The notes below the pieces were generated by a model. The model was given only the letters and a program-made list of their open reading frames with translations, was not told where the DNA came from and did no database searches. A DNA stretch of 59,283 bases. Source: Desulfuromonadaceae bacterium (GTDB lineage Bacteria > Desulfobacterota > Desulfuromonadia > Geobacterales > Pseudopelobacteraceae). Positions 43,962-54,160 of the stretch are shown here, piece by piece. Every line of letters begins with the position of its first letter. Within the stretch, counting starts at the first letter, position 1. The DNA lies in contig JAQTQX010000028.1 in NCBI GenBank assembly GCA_028712075.1, forward strand, positions 1 to 59,283, written 5' to 3'. Position numbers and translations under genes: made by a program.

Positions 43962-45197
43962 TTATGGTACAACAATAGATGCTGTTGCAGTAAAGATTTC
44001 CTTGTTGTGCAGGGTGTTATTGGTAATTTCGACCTGTCCCCGCAGTTCCTGTCCGGGAACGCTGTTTTTGCGCACCTGCACATCAAGAGTTATCTCTGAC
44101 AGTCTCCCGATACCGAGCTGCTCAACCTTAAAGACCATTGTACCGTCTGCTTCGCGTGTAAACAGGGTATCCGGAGCATTCTGTAAATCAAGTTGTTGCG
44201 GCAGTCTCAGTCGAACGGCAAGGTCTTCGGCCGGCTGGGAGCCGACGTTCAGCACTGTAACACGATAGCGGAGTTTTTCTCCCGGTGCTACTTTCTGTTT
44301 TGCCAGTTTTGCAACGGCACGAACGAGCGGTGCAGAGCTGGTAACAATAACTTCTTTCCTGAAGCTGACATCGCTGAAGCGTGCTGATACGGCATTTATT
44401 GTCAGAACCGTGCGATGGCCATCAACGGCTCCTGCAGGCATCCTGAGGTTGACCTGCCCCTTGAATGTTTCACCGGGGGCGAGGAGCACACGAGCTACCG
44501 TTTCGTGCGGAGCGCCGGCCTTAACCAAAGAAGTATCGTACTCTTTGGCAGAGGAAACCGTCAGCAGAAATTCCTCACTCTCTTTCGCTCTGCTTGAAAT
44601 TTCAAACGGTACGGCACCGGTGCTGCCGGCTCTAACCGTTCTGCCATCGTCAAGCCAGGCAATGTCAGCTTTTATGCTTTCTTTGGCACGCTGTTCGGCC
44701 AGCAGGCGAGCTTTTTCCAACCGCTCTTCTTCCTGTTTTATGAGAGCCAGTCGTTCCTGTTCAGCCTGAGCTCTCTCAGCACGGACTTTACGGGCGGATG
44801 CACGCAGAGTTTTGTCTGCAGCCAGAGTTTCCCCTTTTTTGTGGCGTTCCACCAATGTTTTCAACTCATCTTCAACGGATGATTTTAAACTGCTTCCCGG
44901 GAATTCACTCAGGAAAAGTCCAGCCGATTTTGCTGCACGCTCATTGTCACCTGCTTTGAGGTTGGCCCGTGCAGCAAGCAGAAGGGCTACATCACGGAGA
45001 GGTGAATCGGGAAAAGCCTCATTCAGTTGGTCGCACTTTTCAACTGTCAGCAGAAAATCTTTTTGCTGGTATGCATTGAAGGCTTCAATAAATACGGCGG
45101 AATCGTCAATCTCGGCTGCAAATGCAGGGACAAACTGAGTTAAAACCATACAGAAACAAAGAACGAAGAACCTGATACATGGTGTGATTTTTTTCAT
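43962..45197 (-). CDS. Exported TPR/coiled-coil/DUF11-like protein
   Basis: The 411-residue protein has a signal peptide (to about residue 28). A TPR-like region follows (about 30-115, YbgF-like: EAFPDSPLRDVALLLAARAN). A charged coiled coil comes next (about 125-170), then beta-rich sequence with a DUF11-type repeat near 290-380 (VAPGEKLRYRVTVLNVG). It is presumably periplasmic or outer-surface and may scaffold an envelope complex. It lies ten bases after rpoD. I do not recognise a named homologue. Confidence 0.75.
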   Translation of the reverse strand: MKKITPCIRFFVLCFCMVLTQFVPAFAAEIDDSAVFIEAFNAYQQKDFLLTVEKCDQLNEAFPDSPLRDVALLLAARANLKAGDNERAAKSAGLFLSEFPGSSLKSSVEDELKTLVERHKKGETLAADKTLRASARKVRAERAQAEQERLALIKQEEERLEKARLLAEQRAKESIKADIAWLDDGRTVRAGSTGAVPFEISSRAKESEEFLLTVSSAKEYDTSLVKAGAPHETVARVLLAPGETFKGQVNLRMPAGAVDGHRTVLTINAVSARFSDVSFRKEVIVTSSAPLVRAVAKLAKQKVAPGEKLRYRVTVLNVGSQPAEDLAVRLRLPQQLDLQNAPDTLFTREADGTMVFKVEQLGIGRLSEITLDVQVRKNSVPGQELRGQVEITNNTLHNKEIFTATASIVVP

Positions 45198-45207
45198 AGC
45201 GAACTTC

Positions 45208-46956
45208 CTAATCTACAAAACTTTTTAGTTTTTTGCTGCGACTCGGATGGCGCAGTTTACGTAATGCTTTCGCTTCAATCTGACGGATACGTTCACGGGT
45301 GACTTCAAAATCCTGTCCGACCTCTTCAAGGGTATGGTCACTTTTTTCGCCAATGCCAAACCGCATGCGAAGCACTTTTTCTTCTCGTGGTGTCAGCGTT
45401 GCAAGAACTTTTGCGGTGCTTTCCGAAAGATTGTTTTTTATGACCGCTTCTATCGGAGAAATAACCCCTTTGTCCTCAATGAAATCACCAAGATGAGAAT
45501 CTTCCTCCTCGCCGATCGGTGTTTCAAGAGAAATCGGCTCTTTGGCAATTTTCAGCACCTTGCGAACTTTGTCAAGGGGCAGTTGCATTCGCTCGGCAAT
45601 CTCCTCCGGAGACGGCTCACGGCCATTTTCCTGAACCAGTTGCCGACTGGTACGAATTAATTTGTTGATCGTTTCAATCATATGGACCGGAATACGGATG
45701 GTGCGGGCCTGGTCGGCAATTGCACGCGTAATGGCCTGACGAATCCACCATGTTGCATATGTGGAAAATTTGTAGCCGCGTTGGTATTCAAACTTGTCAA
45801 CCGCTTTCATCAGGCCGATATTCCCTTCCTGAATGAGGTCAAGGAACTGCAGACCGCGGTTGGTATATTTTTTGGCGATTGAGACAACCAACCGCAGGTT
45901 TGCCTCTATCAGCTCACTTTTTGCGATGCGGGCTTTGCACTCCCCCTCCTCGATCGCTTTGAGTGCCGCAGCCAGGTCACGGGCTTTAAAACCGGATTCC
46001 TGCTCAATTTTCTGAATCTTGCGGGCGGCGCTGCGCAGACGTTTTTCAACAGCGGCGGTTTCTTCTTCATCCAGTTTGAGTTTATGGAGTTCAGTTATGC
46101 TCTTATCATCGTTGTTCTGTAGTTTATCGAGCAGCGGCTTTAGCTTTTCCAGAGGAATAATAGTCTCAATATCGGATAACTCGGCATGAAGTCGGTCAAC
46201 TCTTCCGGACAGTTCTTTCAGGCGTTCGGCTACTTTATTGGTATGCCGGTCTTTCAGCCGCAATGATTTCAGAAGATCGGCCTGATGATCTTTCTCATCG
46301 CGTAGCTTTTTCTCGAATTCTTTTTTCTTTGCGGACGATTTGGCAGACTCGACGGATTCGGCAATTTCTTTCAGCAACTGATCCTGAGCGGCAATCGCAT
46401 CGATGACTTCCAGGATTCTGGTTTTCTGGACATCTTCTTCATCTTCCTCAAGCTCTTCCTCTTCGACTTCCTTGCTGACCTCTGAAGGGTTTATCTGGAA
46501 TTTGCGCAGCCGGTCACCGAGAGAGAGAACTTCCTTGACGGTAATGGGAGTATTAAGAATGACCCCGGCAACATCACGCTCACCATCTTCGATCCGTTTG
46601 GCGATTTCGACCTCACCCTCCCGGGTAAGAAGCGAAACAGATCCCATCTCACGCAGGTACATACGGACAGGGTCACTGGTGCGTCCAATGGACCCTGGCT
46701 CAAACTCGACTTCCTCCGATTCACCTTCCGCTTCTTCATCCTCGTCAAGATCACTTTTCATCTTCGGAATCTTGATCTTCTGGGCGGAATCAACTATCTC
46801 AATGTCAAGATCGCCAAACATGCCCATGACATCATCAATCTGGTCGGTGGCAATGTCAGGCGGAAGAATATCGTTCACTTCATCAAAGGTCAGAAAACCT
46901 TTCTCTTTGCCGATGTCGATCAGTTGCTTTACGTCGTCCATGTTTTTCTTTGCCAT
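45208..46956 (-). CDS. rpoD: RNA polymerase sigma-70 factor RpoD
   Basis: The 582-residue housekeeping sigma has region 1.1 at the N-terminus, a long acidic non-conserved region, region 2 with the [16 protein letters not shown] and [15 protein letters not shown] stretches, and region 4.2 ([20 protein letters not shown]). GAGG precedes the ATG. It is the last member of the macromolecular-synthesis operon, 23 bases after dnaG. Confidence 0.97.
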   Translation of the reverse strand: MAKKNMDDVKQLIDIGKEKGFLTFDEVNDILPPDIATDQIDDVMGMFGDLDIEIVDSAQKIKIPKMKSDLDEDEEAEGESEEVEFEPGSIGRTSDPVRMYLREMGSVSLLTREGEVEIAKRIEDGERDVAGVILNTPITVKEVLSLGDRLRKFQINPSEVSKEVEEEELEEDEEDVQKTRILEVIDAIAAQDQLLKEIAESVESAKSSAKKKEFEKKLRDEKDHQADLLKSLRLKDRHTNKVAERLKELSGRVDRLHAELSDIETIIPLEKLKPLLDKLQNNDDKSITELHKLKLDEEETAAVEKRLRSAARKIQKIEQESGFKARDLAAALKAIEEGECKARIAKSELIEANLRLVVSIAKKYTNRGLQFLDLIQEGNIGLMKAVDKFEYQRGYKFSTYATWWIRQAITRAIADQARTIRIPVHMIETINKLIRTSRQLVQENGREPSPEEIAERMQLPLDKVRKVLKIAKEPISLETPIGEEEDSHLGDFIEDKGVISPIEAVIKNNLSESTAKVLATLTPREEKVLRMRFGIGEKSDHTLEEVGQDFEVTRERIRQIEAKALRKLRHPSRSKKLKSFVD

Positions 46957-46979
46957 GTGTTATTACCTCAAGTCAGCTG

Positions 46980-48734
46980 TTATGGTTCAAGTTTAGATTT
47001 TCGTGTACGCAGGGCGTCGGCCTGTTTCAGCAGCAGAACATATTCGTCACTATTCGGGTCAACAGTTGCCAGACGGGAAGCAATCTCCTTGATCGAGGCG
47101 AGCTGTTTTTTCTCACTGCTCCGAGTGCATTGCTCAAACACTGAACGCCACTCGATATTTGCCATAGAGTCATCGGCAACCATTATCCGGGAGAGAATTG
47201 TTCGTTGCTCAGCATTCTCAGTTATTTCGGTCAGTCTCCCGAGTGACCGTGTCTCATCAGAACCGGCTAAACGATGAACAACCAGCCTCGCAAGATCAAG
47301 ATAGCCATCAGTAAAGAATGTTTCAAGGCCGCTTCGAACAATTTCTGAGCGTGCGTCCGGGTAATACAGCAATAACGCCAGCAGGGTCTCCTGGATGGTA
47401 TCGTTCTCAGCCCGTTTAGTGTAGTTCAACGGAGTATCCTGGGGAGTGAGCTTTCCGCCGCCCATCCGTTTTCTGAACGCATGCACCGTTATGCCTAGAA
47501 GCCGGCAGATTTCCTTTTCGTACAAATCGCGTTCAACTGAATCGGCGATTTTGCGAAAACGGGGCACAATGTCATCAATAATCCGGACTTTGTTATCGAC
47601 ACTGTCAGGGTGTGTTTCAGTTAGTAGCGTACGAACAAAATATTCAAATGCCGGTCGTGCCTTGTCACGCAGGGTCGTAAATTCCTCGGTTGCGTGCGTG
47701 GCGAGAAAACTGTCCGGATCATCGCCGTCAGGTAGTGCAATGACATACGCAGGAATACGTTGTTCGAGAAAAAGCTCCATTGACCGAATGGTGGCTTTTT
47801 TCCCGGCGCTGTCACTGTCAAACAATGTATAAACCCGCTCTGCATGGCGCTTTATCAAACCGGTATGGCTACTGGTCAAGGCGGTGCCGCAGGTTGCTAC
47901 GACGTTCTGTACCCCCGACTGGTACAGTGCAAGATGGTCAAAATATCCTTCAACAATAATTACGGCAGCGGTCGTTCTGATTGACGGCAGTGCCATGTCA
48001 AGGCCGAAAAGCACCGAACTCTTATGATACAGTGGCGACTCCGGTGAGTTTATGTATTTCGGCAGTGAAGCGTCAAGTACCCGTCCGGCAAAAGCGATGA
48101 CCTGACCTCTGGCATCCCGGATCGGAAAAATCAGACGGTTGCGCAACAGGTCATACCAACCGGCATCTGACTTACGAATAATACCGAGTTTAAGCGCCGT
48201 TTCAAGTTTGACGCCGTTATTTTTCAGATGCTTCACCAATCCATCGCGCCGGTCAGGGGCAAAACCGAGTCGGAACGCTTCCGAAATATCAGGCTTGACC
48301 GAGCGGACGGCGAGATAATCGCGGGCTGGTGCACCCTCCCGACCGTTCAGCAGGATTGCTCGGTAGTAGGATGCCGTCAGCTCGTTAATGCGTAAAAACT
48401 GGGAATATTCATCCTGCACTTTTCGTTCAGCGGGAGTGAGCTGCCGTTCCTCAATTTCAATGCCCGACTTCCTGGCAAGGTGCTTGACAGCTTCCGGAAA
48501 ACTGAGCCCTTCCATCTTCATGATAAAAGAAAACGCGTTGCCGCCGGCACCGCAGCCGAAGCAGTGAAAGATCTCGCGCGCCGGGTTTACGTTGAATGAC
48601 GGCGTTTTTTCAGCATGAAACGGACAGAGGCCAAGAAAATTACCGCCGGCACGGCGCAGAGGTACGTACTCTGAAACAACGTCAACGATTGAAATCCGTT
48701 CGGCAACCTCTCGAACTTTTTCCTCAGGTATCAT
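46980..48734 (-). CDS. dnaG: DNA primase
   Basis: The 584-residue primase has an N-terminal zinc finger (CPFHAEKTPSFNVNP, then FHCFGCG), a catalytic core with the TOPRIM elements IIVEGYFDHLAL and LFDSDSAGKK, and a C-terminal helicase-binding region. It makes RNA primers at the replication fork. The start overlaps cvpA by four bases and rpoD follows, an arrangement that couples replication and transcription genes. Confidence 0.97.
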   Translation of the reverse strand: MIPEEKVREVAERISIVDVVSEYVPLRRAGGNFLGLCPFHAEKTPSFNVNPAREIFHCFGCGAGGNAFSFIMKMEGLSFPEAVKHLARKSGIEIEERQLTPAERKVQDEYSQFLRINELTASYYRAILLNGREGAPARDYLAVRSVKPDISEAFRLGFAPDRRDGLVKHLKNNGVKLETALKLGIIRKSDAGWYDLLRNRLIFPIRDARGQVIAFAGRVLDASLPKYINSPESPLYHKSSVLFGLDMALPSIRTTAAVIIVEGYFDHLALYQSGVQNVVATCGTALTSSHTGLIKRHAERVYTLFDSDSAGKKATIRSMELFLEQRIPAYVIALPDGDDPDSFLATHATEEFTTLRDKARPAFEYFVRTLLTETHPDSVDNKVRIIDDIVPRFRKIADSVERDLYEKEICRLLGITVHAFRKRMGGGKLTPQDTPLNYTKRAENDTIQETLLALLLYYPDARSEIVRSGLETFFTDGYLDLARLVVHRLAGSDETRSLGRLTEITENAEQRTILSRIMVADDSMANIEWRSVFEQCTRSSEKKQLASIKEIASRLATVDPNSDEYVLLLKQADALRTRKSKLEP

Positions 48735-49222
48735 TTCTTCTGACCAGTCGAATTACGCCATTCAGAGAGGAAGCTGTCTCCTGTCTGTGCCAGCAAAGTG
48801 GCCGATTTCGAGGCATAAACCCTGTTACGAACACTCTCCGGCATATATCCTGAGGATGCAATACTGAAAACCATACAGAGAAGCAGCGCCCCTTCAGAGA
48901 AGCCGATAAGCAAGCCACCAAGCCGATTCAGGCTGCCCAGCATGACAAGCCGCACGGCAGCTGTTATGACATTGCCGATGATGTGGGCACAGATTCCGGT
49001 TGTCAGCAGTATTATGATAAAAGCCAAAAACGACGAAAGGTGCGCGGGCAGGTGAAGTGCACTCTGTATCGGTACGGCGAGCAGCGGGTGAAATCGATAG
49101 GCGAGCCAGCCACCCGCCAACAGGCCTGCCAGAGAAGAGGCTTCGCAGACGAGTCCACGCACAAGCCCTTTCATCGCGAAAAAACAGAGTACCGATAGTG
49201 TGATAATGTCAATAAGGTTCAT
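48731..49222 (-). CDS. CvpA family membrane protein
   Basis: The 163-residue protein has four membrane segments and the CvpA pattern (MNLIDIITLSVLCFFAMKGL, SFLAFIIILLTTGI). The family is linked to colicin V production in Escherichia coli and to envelope stress; its exact role is unknown. It overlaps dnaG by four bases, an unusual location, since cvpA is more often near purF. Confidence 0.85.
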   Translation of the reverse strand: MNLIDIITLSVLCFFAMKGLVRGLVCEASSLAGLLAGGWLAYRFHPLLAVPIQSALHLPAHLSSFLAFIIILLTTGICAHIIGNVITAAVRLVMLGSLNRLGGLLIGFSEGALLLCMVFSIASSGYMPESVRNRVYASKSATLLAQTGDSFLSEWRNSTGQKK

Positions 49223-49311
49223 GGGAATACGCGGCCGGTTTACAAAGAAGGGGCCATCGTAATGAAAGCCCCTGACAGTGTTAAATCAAATTCCCGAATC
49301 AAGACGGCACA

Positions 49312-49755
49312 TTACGCAAGAAGCTTCCGGACGGCATCACTGACAGCCTTACCGTCTGCCTTGCCCGAAGTGAGAGGAGTGACCGCTTTCATAACTCGTC
49401 CCATATCCTTGCCACCAACGGCACCTATCTCTAAAATAACCTGAGCAACAAGTGTGTCTATTTCTGTCTCGCTCAATTGAGTGGGCAGAAACTCAAGAAG
49501 AACGGCCAGTTCCGCCTCCTCTTTGTCAGCAAGATCCTGACGGTTTCCTTCCGCGTACATCCTGATTGATTCACGCCGCTGTTTGGTCAATGACGTCAAG
49601 ACGCCTATAACTGCCTGATCATCGAGCTCGGCACGAAGGTCAAGCTCGCGATTCTTGATTGCGGCACATGCCATACGAACAGCCGAAAGGCGCAGGTTAT
49701 CCCGCGCCTTCATGGCTGTCCGAATCTCATTGTTCAACTGCTCTTTCAATGTCAT
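49312..49755 (-). CDS. GatB/YqeY domain protein
   Basis: From the ATG at 49755 the product is 147 residues and matches YqeY, a GatB-tail-like family (MTLKEQLNNEIRTAMKARD, then TPLTSGKADGKAVSDAVRK). It may bind tRNA, but its role is unsettled. It sits between rpsU and cvpA; rpsU-yqeY-dnaG-rpoD order is common. A frame from a TTG at 49794 overlaps rpsU and lacks a ribosome site. Confidence 0.9.
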   Translation of the reverse strand: MTLKEQLNNEIRTAMKARDNLRLSAVRMACAAIKNRELDLRAELDDQAVIGVLTSLTKQRRESIRMYAEGNRQDLADKEEAELAVLLEFLPTQLSETEIDTLVAQVILEIGAVGGKDMGRVMKAVTPLTSGKADGKAVSDAVRKLLA

Positions 49756-49786
49756 GCAGTCTGTACCACCGGATAAATAACTGGAA

Positions 49787-49984
49787 CTAATCAATCATTT
49801 TACGTTGCTTTTTAAGAGCTCTTTTACGAGCGGCAATAGCCTTTTTCTTCCGCTTAATGCTTGGTTTTTCAAAATGTTCACGTTTGCGAACTTCTGAGAG
49901 AATCCCCGCTTTTTCGCACTGTTTTTTGAACTTTTTCAGTGCCATTTCAAACGGTTCGCTCTCCTTTATTTTTACTCCCGGCAT
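49787..49984 (-). CDS. rpsU: 30S ribosomal protein S21
   Basis: The 65-residue basic protein begins [20 protein letters not shown] and ends in a lysine/arginine-rich tail, as S21 does. It binds the 30S subunit near the anti-Shine-Dalgarno end. It is first in the macromolecular-synthesis operon, behind the promoter at 50055-50082. Confidence 0.95.
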   Translation of the reverse strand: MPGVKIKESEPFEMALKKFKKQCEKAGILSEVRKREHFEKPSIKRKKKAIAARKRALKKQRKMID

Positions 49985-50054
49985 GTGAAATCACCCCCGT
50001 CCTGTTGCAAAATTATATGGGAAACATCTAAAAACAATAAAAAATGAGTTGTGT

Positions 50055-50082
50055 ACAATAACACATAGTGCGGCGTTGTCAA
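50055..50082 (-). promoter_or_regulatory. Promoter of the rpsU-dnaG-rpoD operon
   Basis: On the minus strand TTGACA (50082-50077), a 16-base spacer and TATTGT (50060-50055) lie about 70 bases before rpsU. Confidence 0.6.
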
Positions 50083-50099
50083 CTAAAAAGCCAACAACC

Positions 50100-50141
50100 A
50101 AGGGTCAAGGGTCAAGGGTCAAGGGTCAAGGGTCAAGGGTC
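50100..50141. repeat. Six tandem copies of the heptamer AAGGGTC
   Basis: Six exact seven-base units run through the 3' end of hisE. The hisE stop lies inside the array at 50119-50121. Seven is not a multiple of three, so loss or gain of a unit changes the last residues of HisE. Confidence 0.9.
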
Positions 50142-50457
50142 GTGAGGCTTTCTCTGTTAATCCTGAAGTTCCGAACCGACGGCGGAGTTCATCGTAGACC
50201 GCAGTTGGATTAATATTCTGATGTCCGAGAAGCACCAGAAGGTGGAACACAAGATCAGCGGATTCGTAGACAATTTCCTGCTCAGCGCCACCTTTAGCGG
50301 CTATGACAACCTCTGTGGCCTCTTCGCCGATTTTTTTGAGAATCTTGTCGATTCCCCCCCGCATAAGGGCCGCTGTGTATGAGCTGTCACTCGGATTCGC
50401 TTTGCGGTCGAGGATTACCGAATAAACAGCCTGGAGAATATCATTTTCTTCGGTCAT
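50119..50457 (-). CDS. hisE: Phosphoribosyl-ATP pyrophosphatase
   Basis: The 112-residue product matches HisE, with the metal-binding [11 protein letters not shown] and [13 protein letters not shown] segments. It hydrolyses phosphoribosyl-ATP in step two of histidine synthesis. The expected end [11 protein letters not shown] is followed by RPLTLDP, encoded by the heptamer array. The start overlaps hisF by four bases. No hisI is fused to it, so that step is elsewhere. Confidence 0.93.
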   Translation of the reverse strand: MTEENDILQAVYSVILDRKANPSDSSYTAALMRGGIDKILKKIGEEATEVVIAAKGGAEQEIVYESADLVFHLLVLLGHQNINPTAVYDELRRRFGTSGLTEKASRPLTLDP

Positions 50458-51215
50458 AGCCGGACATTGACCCCTTTGTTATGGAGATACTGCTTTGCTT
50501 CTCCGATAGTGTGCTCTCGATAGTGGAAAATCGAAGCGGCCAGACAGGCACTCGCTCCCGCGACGGTAAAGCCTTCGTACAGATGATCAAGATTGCCGAC
50601 ACCACCGGAAGCGATTACCGGAATTGACAGCGCATCGACAACGGAGCGGGTCAGCTCCAGATCATAGCCGTCCTTGGTGCCGTCACAATCCATGCTGGTC
50701 AGAAGAATTTCCCCGGAACCATATTCTTCCATTCTGACCGCCCACTCAACAACATCAAGGCCGGTTGGTGTTCGGCCGCCATGCGTATATACCTCCCAAC
50801 GTAATTCGCCGGGAACGCGGCGGGCGTCAATAGCCACAACCGTACATTGCGAACCAAAACGTTCTGCCGCTTCACGGACAAATTCGGGACGGTCGACCGC
50901 CGCAGTGTTAATGGATGTTTTGTCAGCACCGGCATTGAGCAGGCGGCGAATGTCATCAACCGTACGGATGCCGCCTCCAACCGTAAGCGGCATAAAAACA
51001 CGCTCAGCGGTCCGTCGTACAACGTCAATAATGATGTCACGGTCATCGCTGGAGGCCGTAATATCGAGAAAGGTGAGCTCATCAGCGCCTTGGCTGTCGT
51101 ACATTTCCGCAATCTCAACCGGGTCACCGGCGTCACGCAGCTCAAGAAACTGAACACCCTTGACAACACGCCCCCCTTTGACATCCAGACAGGGAATTAT
51201 ACGTTTGGTCAACAT
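50454..51215 (-). CDS. hisF: Imidazole glycerol phosphate synthase, cyclase subunit
   Basis: From the ATG at 51215 (AAAGGA upstream) the product is 253 residues, a standard HisF. It shows the catalytic aspartate in [12 protein letters not shown], the [13 protein letters not shown] strand and the phosphate-binding [13 protein letters not shown]. It forms the synthase with HisH and makes imidazole glycerol phosphate and AICAR. Its start nearly touches hisA. The frame upstream to 51242 lies within hisA and was excluded. Confidence 0.95.
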   Translation of the reverse strand: MLTKRIIPCLDVKGGRVVKGVQFLELRDAGDPVEIAEMYDSQGADELTFLDITASSDDRDIIIDVVRRTAERVFMPLTVGGGIRTVDDIRRLLNAGADKTSINTAAVDRPEFVREAAERFGSQCTVVAIDARRVPGELRWEVYTHGGRTPTGLDVVEWAVRMEEYGSGEILLTSMDCDGTKDGYDLELTRSVVDALSIPVIASGGVGNLDHLYEGFTVAGASACLAASIFHYREHTIGEAKQYLHNKGVNVRL

Positions 51216-51216
51216 G

Positions 51217-51948
51217 TCAGGCGTGTCCTTTGGTGAGTGCAATTGCTTCTTTCAGCTTGATAGCACCGGTATAAACAGCCTTTCCGGTAATGACGCCTGT
51301 AATGCCGGACGATTCGATGGCCATCAGGTTTTCAATATCCTTCAGACTCGAAACACCGCCGGAAGCGATAACCGGGATAGAAACTGCCTCAGCCAACGCC
51401 CGGGTCGCCTCCAGATTTGGTCCCTGAAGCATGCCATCCCGGGCAATATCTGTGTAGATAACAGCAGCTACGCCAAAATCCTCAAATTTTCGTGCGAGGT
51501 CAATTGCAGTGATATCGGTCAGTTCCGCCCACCCTTGTACCGCAACCATGCCGTCTTTGGCATCGATGCCGACGACAATTCTGCCGGGGAATTTCGCACA
51601 TGCCTCCCGTACCAGATCAGGATTCCGTTGCGCGGCCGTGCCAATGATAACCCGGGAAAGCCCCAACGACAGATACGCCTCAATGGTCACAATATCTCGA
51701 ATACCGCCCCCCAGTTGAGCAGGAATGGTGATGGCATTAATGATATTCTCAATGGCGCCCCTGTTCTTTGGTTGGCCAGCAAAAGCGCCGTCAAGATCGA
51801 CGATGTGCAGCAGTTCGGCGCCCTGATCCTGCCAGGCTCTCGCCTGCGCACCCGGATTGTCGTTAAAAACAGTATCCTTATCCATCAGCCCCTGTTCCAG
51901 ACGGACGCACTTTCCTTCTTTCAGATCAATGGCAGGGATGACAATCAT
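51217..51948 (-). CDS. hisA: 1-(5-phosphoribosyl)-5-[(5-phosphoribosylamino)methylideneamino]imidazole-4-carboxamide isomerase
   Basis: The 243-residue TIM barrel begins [20 protein letters not shown], with the catalytic aspartate, and has [12 protein letters not shown] and [13 protein letters not shown] phosphate sites. It converts ProFAR to PRFAR in histidine synthesis. It overlaps hisH by four bases. Confidence 0.95.
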   Translation of the reverse strand: MIVIPAIDLKEGKCVRLEQGLMDKDTVFNDNPGAQARAWQDQGAELLHIVDLDGAFAGQPKNRGAIENIINAITIPAQLGGGIRDIVTIEAYLSLGLSRVIIGTAAQRNPDLVREACAKFPGRIVVGIDAKDGMVAVQGWAELTDITAIDLARKFEDFGVAAVIYTDIARDGMLQGPNLEATRALAEAVSIPVIASGGVSSLKDIENLMAIESSGITGVITGKAVYTGAIKLKEAIALTKGHA

Positions 51949-52568
51949 TTTAACTCCGCAAAATTCTTTAATATTTTCAGTCCAACCGCCTGCGATTTTT
52001 CCGGATGGAACTGGGTGGCAACAACATTGTCTTTCCAGATTGATGAGCAGAACTCGGTGCCGTAATCAGTTGTTGTGGCGATGACACTGCTGTCATCAGG
52101 TTTGACATAATAGGAGTGGACAAAATAGACATTGCTGCCGTTATCAACCCCTTCAAAGGCAGGCGGTCTGCGCTTGAAGGCGAGCTGGTTCCAGCCCATC
52201 TGCGGAACTTTAAGCTTCTCGCCGGCAACAGTCATCTGATCTGAAAAGCGGAGCACATGACCGGGAATAACATTTAACCCCTGATAGAGGCCAAATTCTA
52301 CACTGTCGCTAAACAACAGTTGCATGCCGACACATATCCCCAGAAACGGCCTGCCATCGGCAATAACCTTCAGAATCGGCTCGACAAAACCGCCCTGTTC
52401 AAGATTATTCATGCAGTCGCGAAAAGCGCCAACACCGGGCAAAACTATTCGCTCAGCCTGAAGAACAACAAGTGGATCTGCGGTAACAACCGCCTCGCTA
52501 CCGACCTTTTCAAATCCTTTTTGTACGGAACGGAGGTTGCCCATTCCATAGTCAATAATAGCGATCAT
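51945..52568 (-). CDS. hisH: Imidazole glycerol phosphate synthase, glutaminase subunit
   Basis: The 207-residue class I amidotransferase has [12 protein letters not shown] at the N-terminus, the nucleophile in [10 protein letters not shown], and the histidine-glutamate pair in [10 protein letters not shown]. It supplies ammonia to HisF. Its ATG overlaps the stop of the chemoreceptor gene as ATGA. Confidence 0.95.
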   Translation of the reverse strand: MIAIIDYGMGNLRSVQKGFEKVGSEAVVTADPLVVLQAERIVLPGVGAFRDCMNNLEQGGFVEPILKVIADGRPFLGICVGMQLLFSDSVEFGLYQGLNVIPGHVLRFSDQMTVAGEKLKVPQMGWNQLAFKRRPPAFEGVDNGSNVYFVHSYYVKPDDSSVIATTTDYGTEFCSSIWKDNVVATQFHPEKSQAVGLKILKNFAELK

Positions 52569-54121
52569 CTGATGCCGTTCTTGTTAAGATGGGGACCGTA
52601 ACGCTGATCGACCCCTTTGATGTGGTTGATCAGCCAGTCCTGCAGAAAGTTTATGACGTCCTGGGCAATGAGTGGTTGGCCGGCATTAAAGCTCCCGATC
52701 AGTACGGTAACCTGGTCAAGCAGTTTTTTGTGCAGCGCTTTATGTTGTGTTTCTTCCGGATAATGTGTCTGGGAGAAACTCCTCTCCTCATCGGCGAAGT
52801 GATTAATCGTGTACTCCGCCAGACCGTTCAGCACACGACCAACGGCTTCCTTGCTCTTTTTCTGCTGCATGGCATCGGCCAAGTCGTTAACCATATTGAA
52901 GAGAGCTTTATGCTGCTCATCGTACTTTGCGACGCCGGTGGTAAATGAAGGATCCCACTCCAGCGCTTTTGAGAGGCGGAACTTGCCGACCAGTTCATGC
53001 AGATTGTCAACTTCCCTGGCAAGCGTTGTGGTCGCCTGAGTAGTACTCCGGGCATTTTCAACATTACGGTTGACGACATTGGTGATCATCTGGATATTGT
53101 TGGTGATCTCCTGTGTCGTTGCAGTCTGCTCCTCGGCAGCAGTTGCAACCTGACTGATCTGCATGGTCAATTCATTGATCTTGTTCAGAATGTCTTCCAA
53201 GGCTTCCCCGGATCTGGCTGTCTCGGCGGTACCTCGTTTAACCTCTTCAACCCCTTCCGACATTGAGCCGACCGCACTCTGGGTTTCATTCTGTATTGCC
53301 TTGATCATGGTGGCAATTTCTTTCGTTGCCTTGGTCGTGCGCTCCGCCAGAGCCCGCACTTCATCGGCAACAACCGCAAAGCCGCGCCCCTGTTCACCGG
53401 CACGAGCAGCCTCAATTGCCGCATTCAGGGCCAAAAGATTGGTCTGATCGGCAATATCCTGAATAGTGTTTACGATTGCGCCGATCTGATCGGAACGCTG
53501 TCCCAAGCTTTCTACTGTTTGTGAGGATACATTGACACGCTGCGCAATGTTATCCATTAAACGCGAGCTGCTCTGCACCAGTTCTGAACCGCTGTGAGTC
53601 TGCTCTGTTGCTTTCTGGGCACTCTCAGCCGCGTAGAGACAGTTGCGGGCGATATCGCCGGAGGTGGCTGACATCTCCTCGCTCGCCGTAGCAATAGTAC
53701 CCGCCTGCATGGCGACATCTTCGGCAGCGGAGGCCATGGCATCAGTTGTGGAACGAACCATTACAACCGAGTCGCGCACCGTGTCAGCAACTGAAAAAAA
53801 CTGGCGCATAGCCTTGTTCATATCGGTCATCATGCTGTTGAAAGCGTTAGCCAGGCGCGCAAAATCGCCGTCGCCCGTTACTTCTGCTCTGACAGAGAGG
53901 TCGCCACCAGCCGCCTTTTCAAGCGCCACAACTATCGCGACCAACGGCTTAAATGCACTGCTGCTCAGCATACCAAGGATGGCGGACATGACAATCAGCA
54001 GCACTACTCCTATTGCAATTGAAACAAGCGGATTACCAGTGCTGTTGAAAAGCGCCATCGCAGCAACAGCCAGAATGATTCCCAACGCATTACCGATAAT
54101 GATTCGCAGTGTAAATGGCAT
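52565..54121 (-). CDS. Methyl-accepting chemotaxis protein with C-terminal hemerythrin domain
   Basis: The 518-residue protein has two back-to-back membrane segments (about residues 5-25 and 30-50), a HAMP-like region to about 110, and a chemoreceptor signalling hairpin ([20 protein letters not shown]). A bacteriohemerythrin domain forms the C-terminus (from about 385). The di-iron ligands are visible in [27 protein letters not shown] and [10 protein letters not shown]. With no periplasmic domain, oxygen or nitric oxide is presumably sensed in the cytoplasm. AAGGAG precedes the ATG. It shares an ATGA overlap with hisH. Confidence 0.93.
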   Translation of the reverse strand: MPFTLRIIIGNALGIILAVAAMALFNSTGNPLVSIAIGVVLLIVMSAILGMLSSSAFKPLVAIVVALEKAAGGDLSVRAEVTGDGDFARLANAFNSMMTDMNKAMRQFFSVADTVRDSVVMVRSTTDAMASAAEDVAMQAGTIATASEEMSATSGDIARNCLYAAESAQKATEQTHSGSELVQSSSRLMDNIAQRVNVSSQTVESLGQRSDQIGAIVNTIQDIADQTNLLALNAAIEAARAGEQGRGFAVVADEVRALAERTTKATKEIATMIKAIQNETQSAVGSMSEGVEEVKRGTAETARSGEALEDILNKINELTMQISQVATAAEEQTATTQEITNNIQMITNVVNRNVENARSTTQATTTLAREVDNLHELVGKFRLSKALEWDPSFTTGVAKYDEQHKALFNMVNDLADAMQQKKSKEAVGRVLNGLAEYTINHFADEERSFSQTHYPEETQHKALHKKLLDQVTVLIGSFNAGQPLIAQDVINFLQDWLINHIKGVDQRYGPHLNKNGIR

Positions 54122-54160
54122 GGAGTGCTCCTTTTTGATATAATCAGCTAAAAATTGCGA

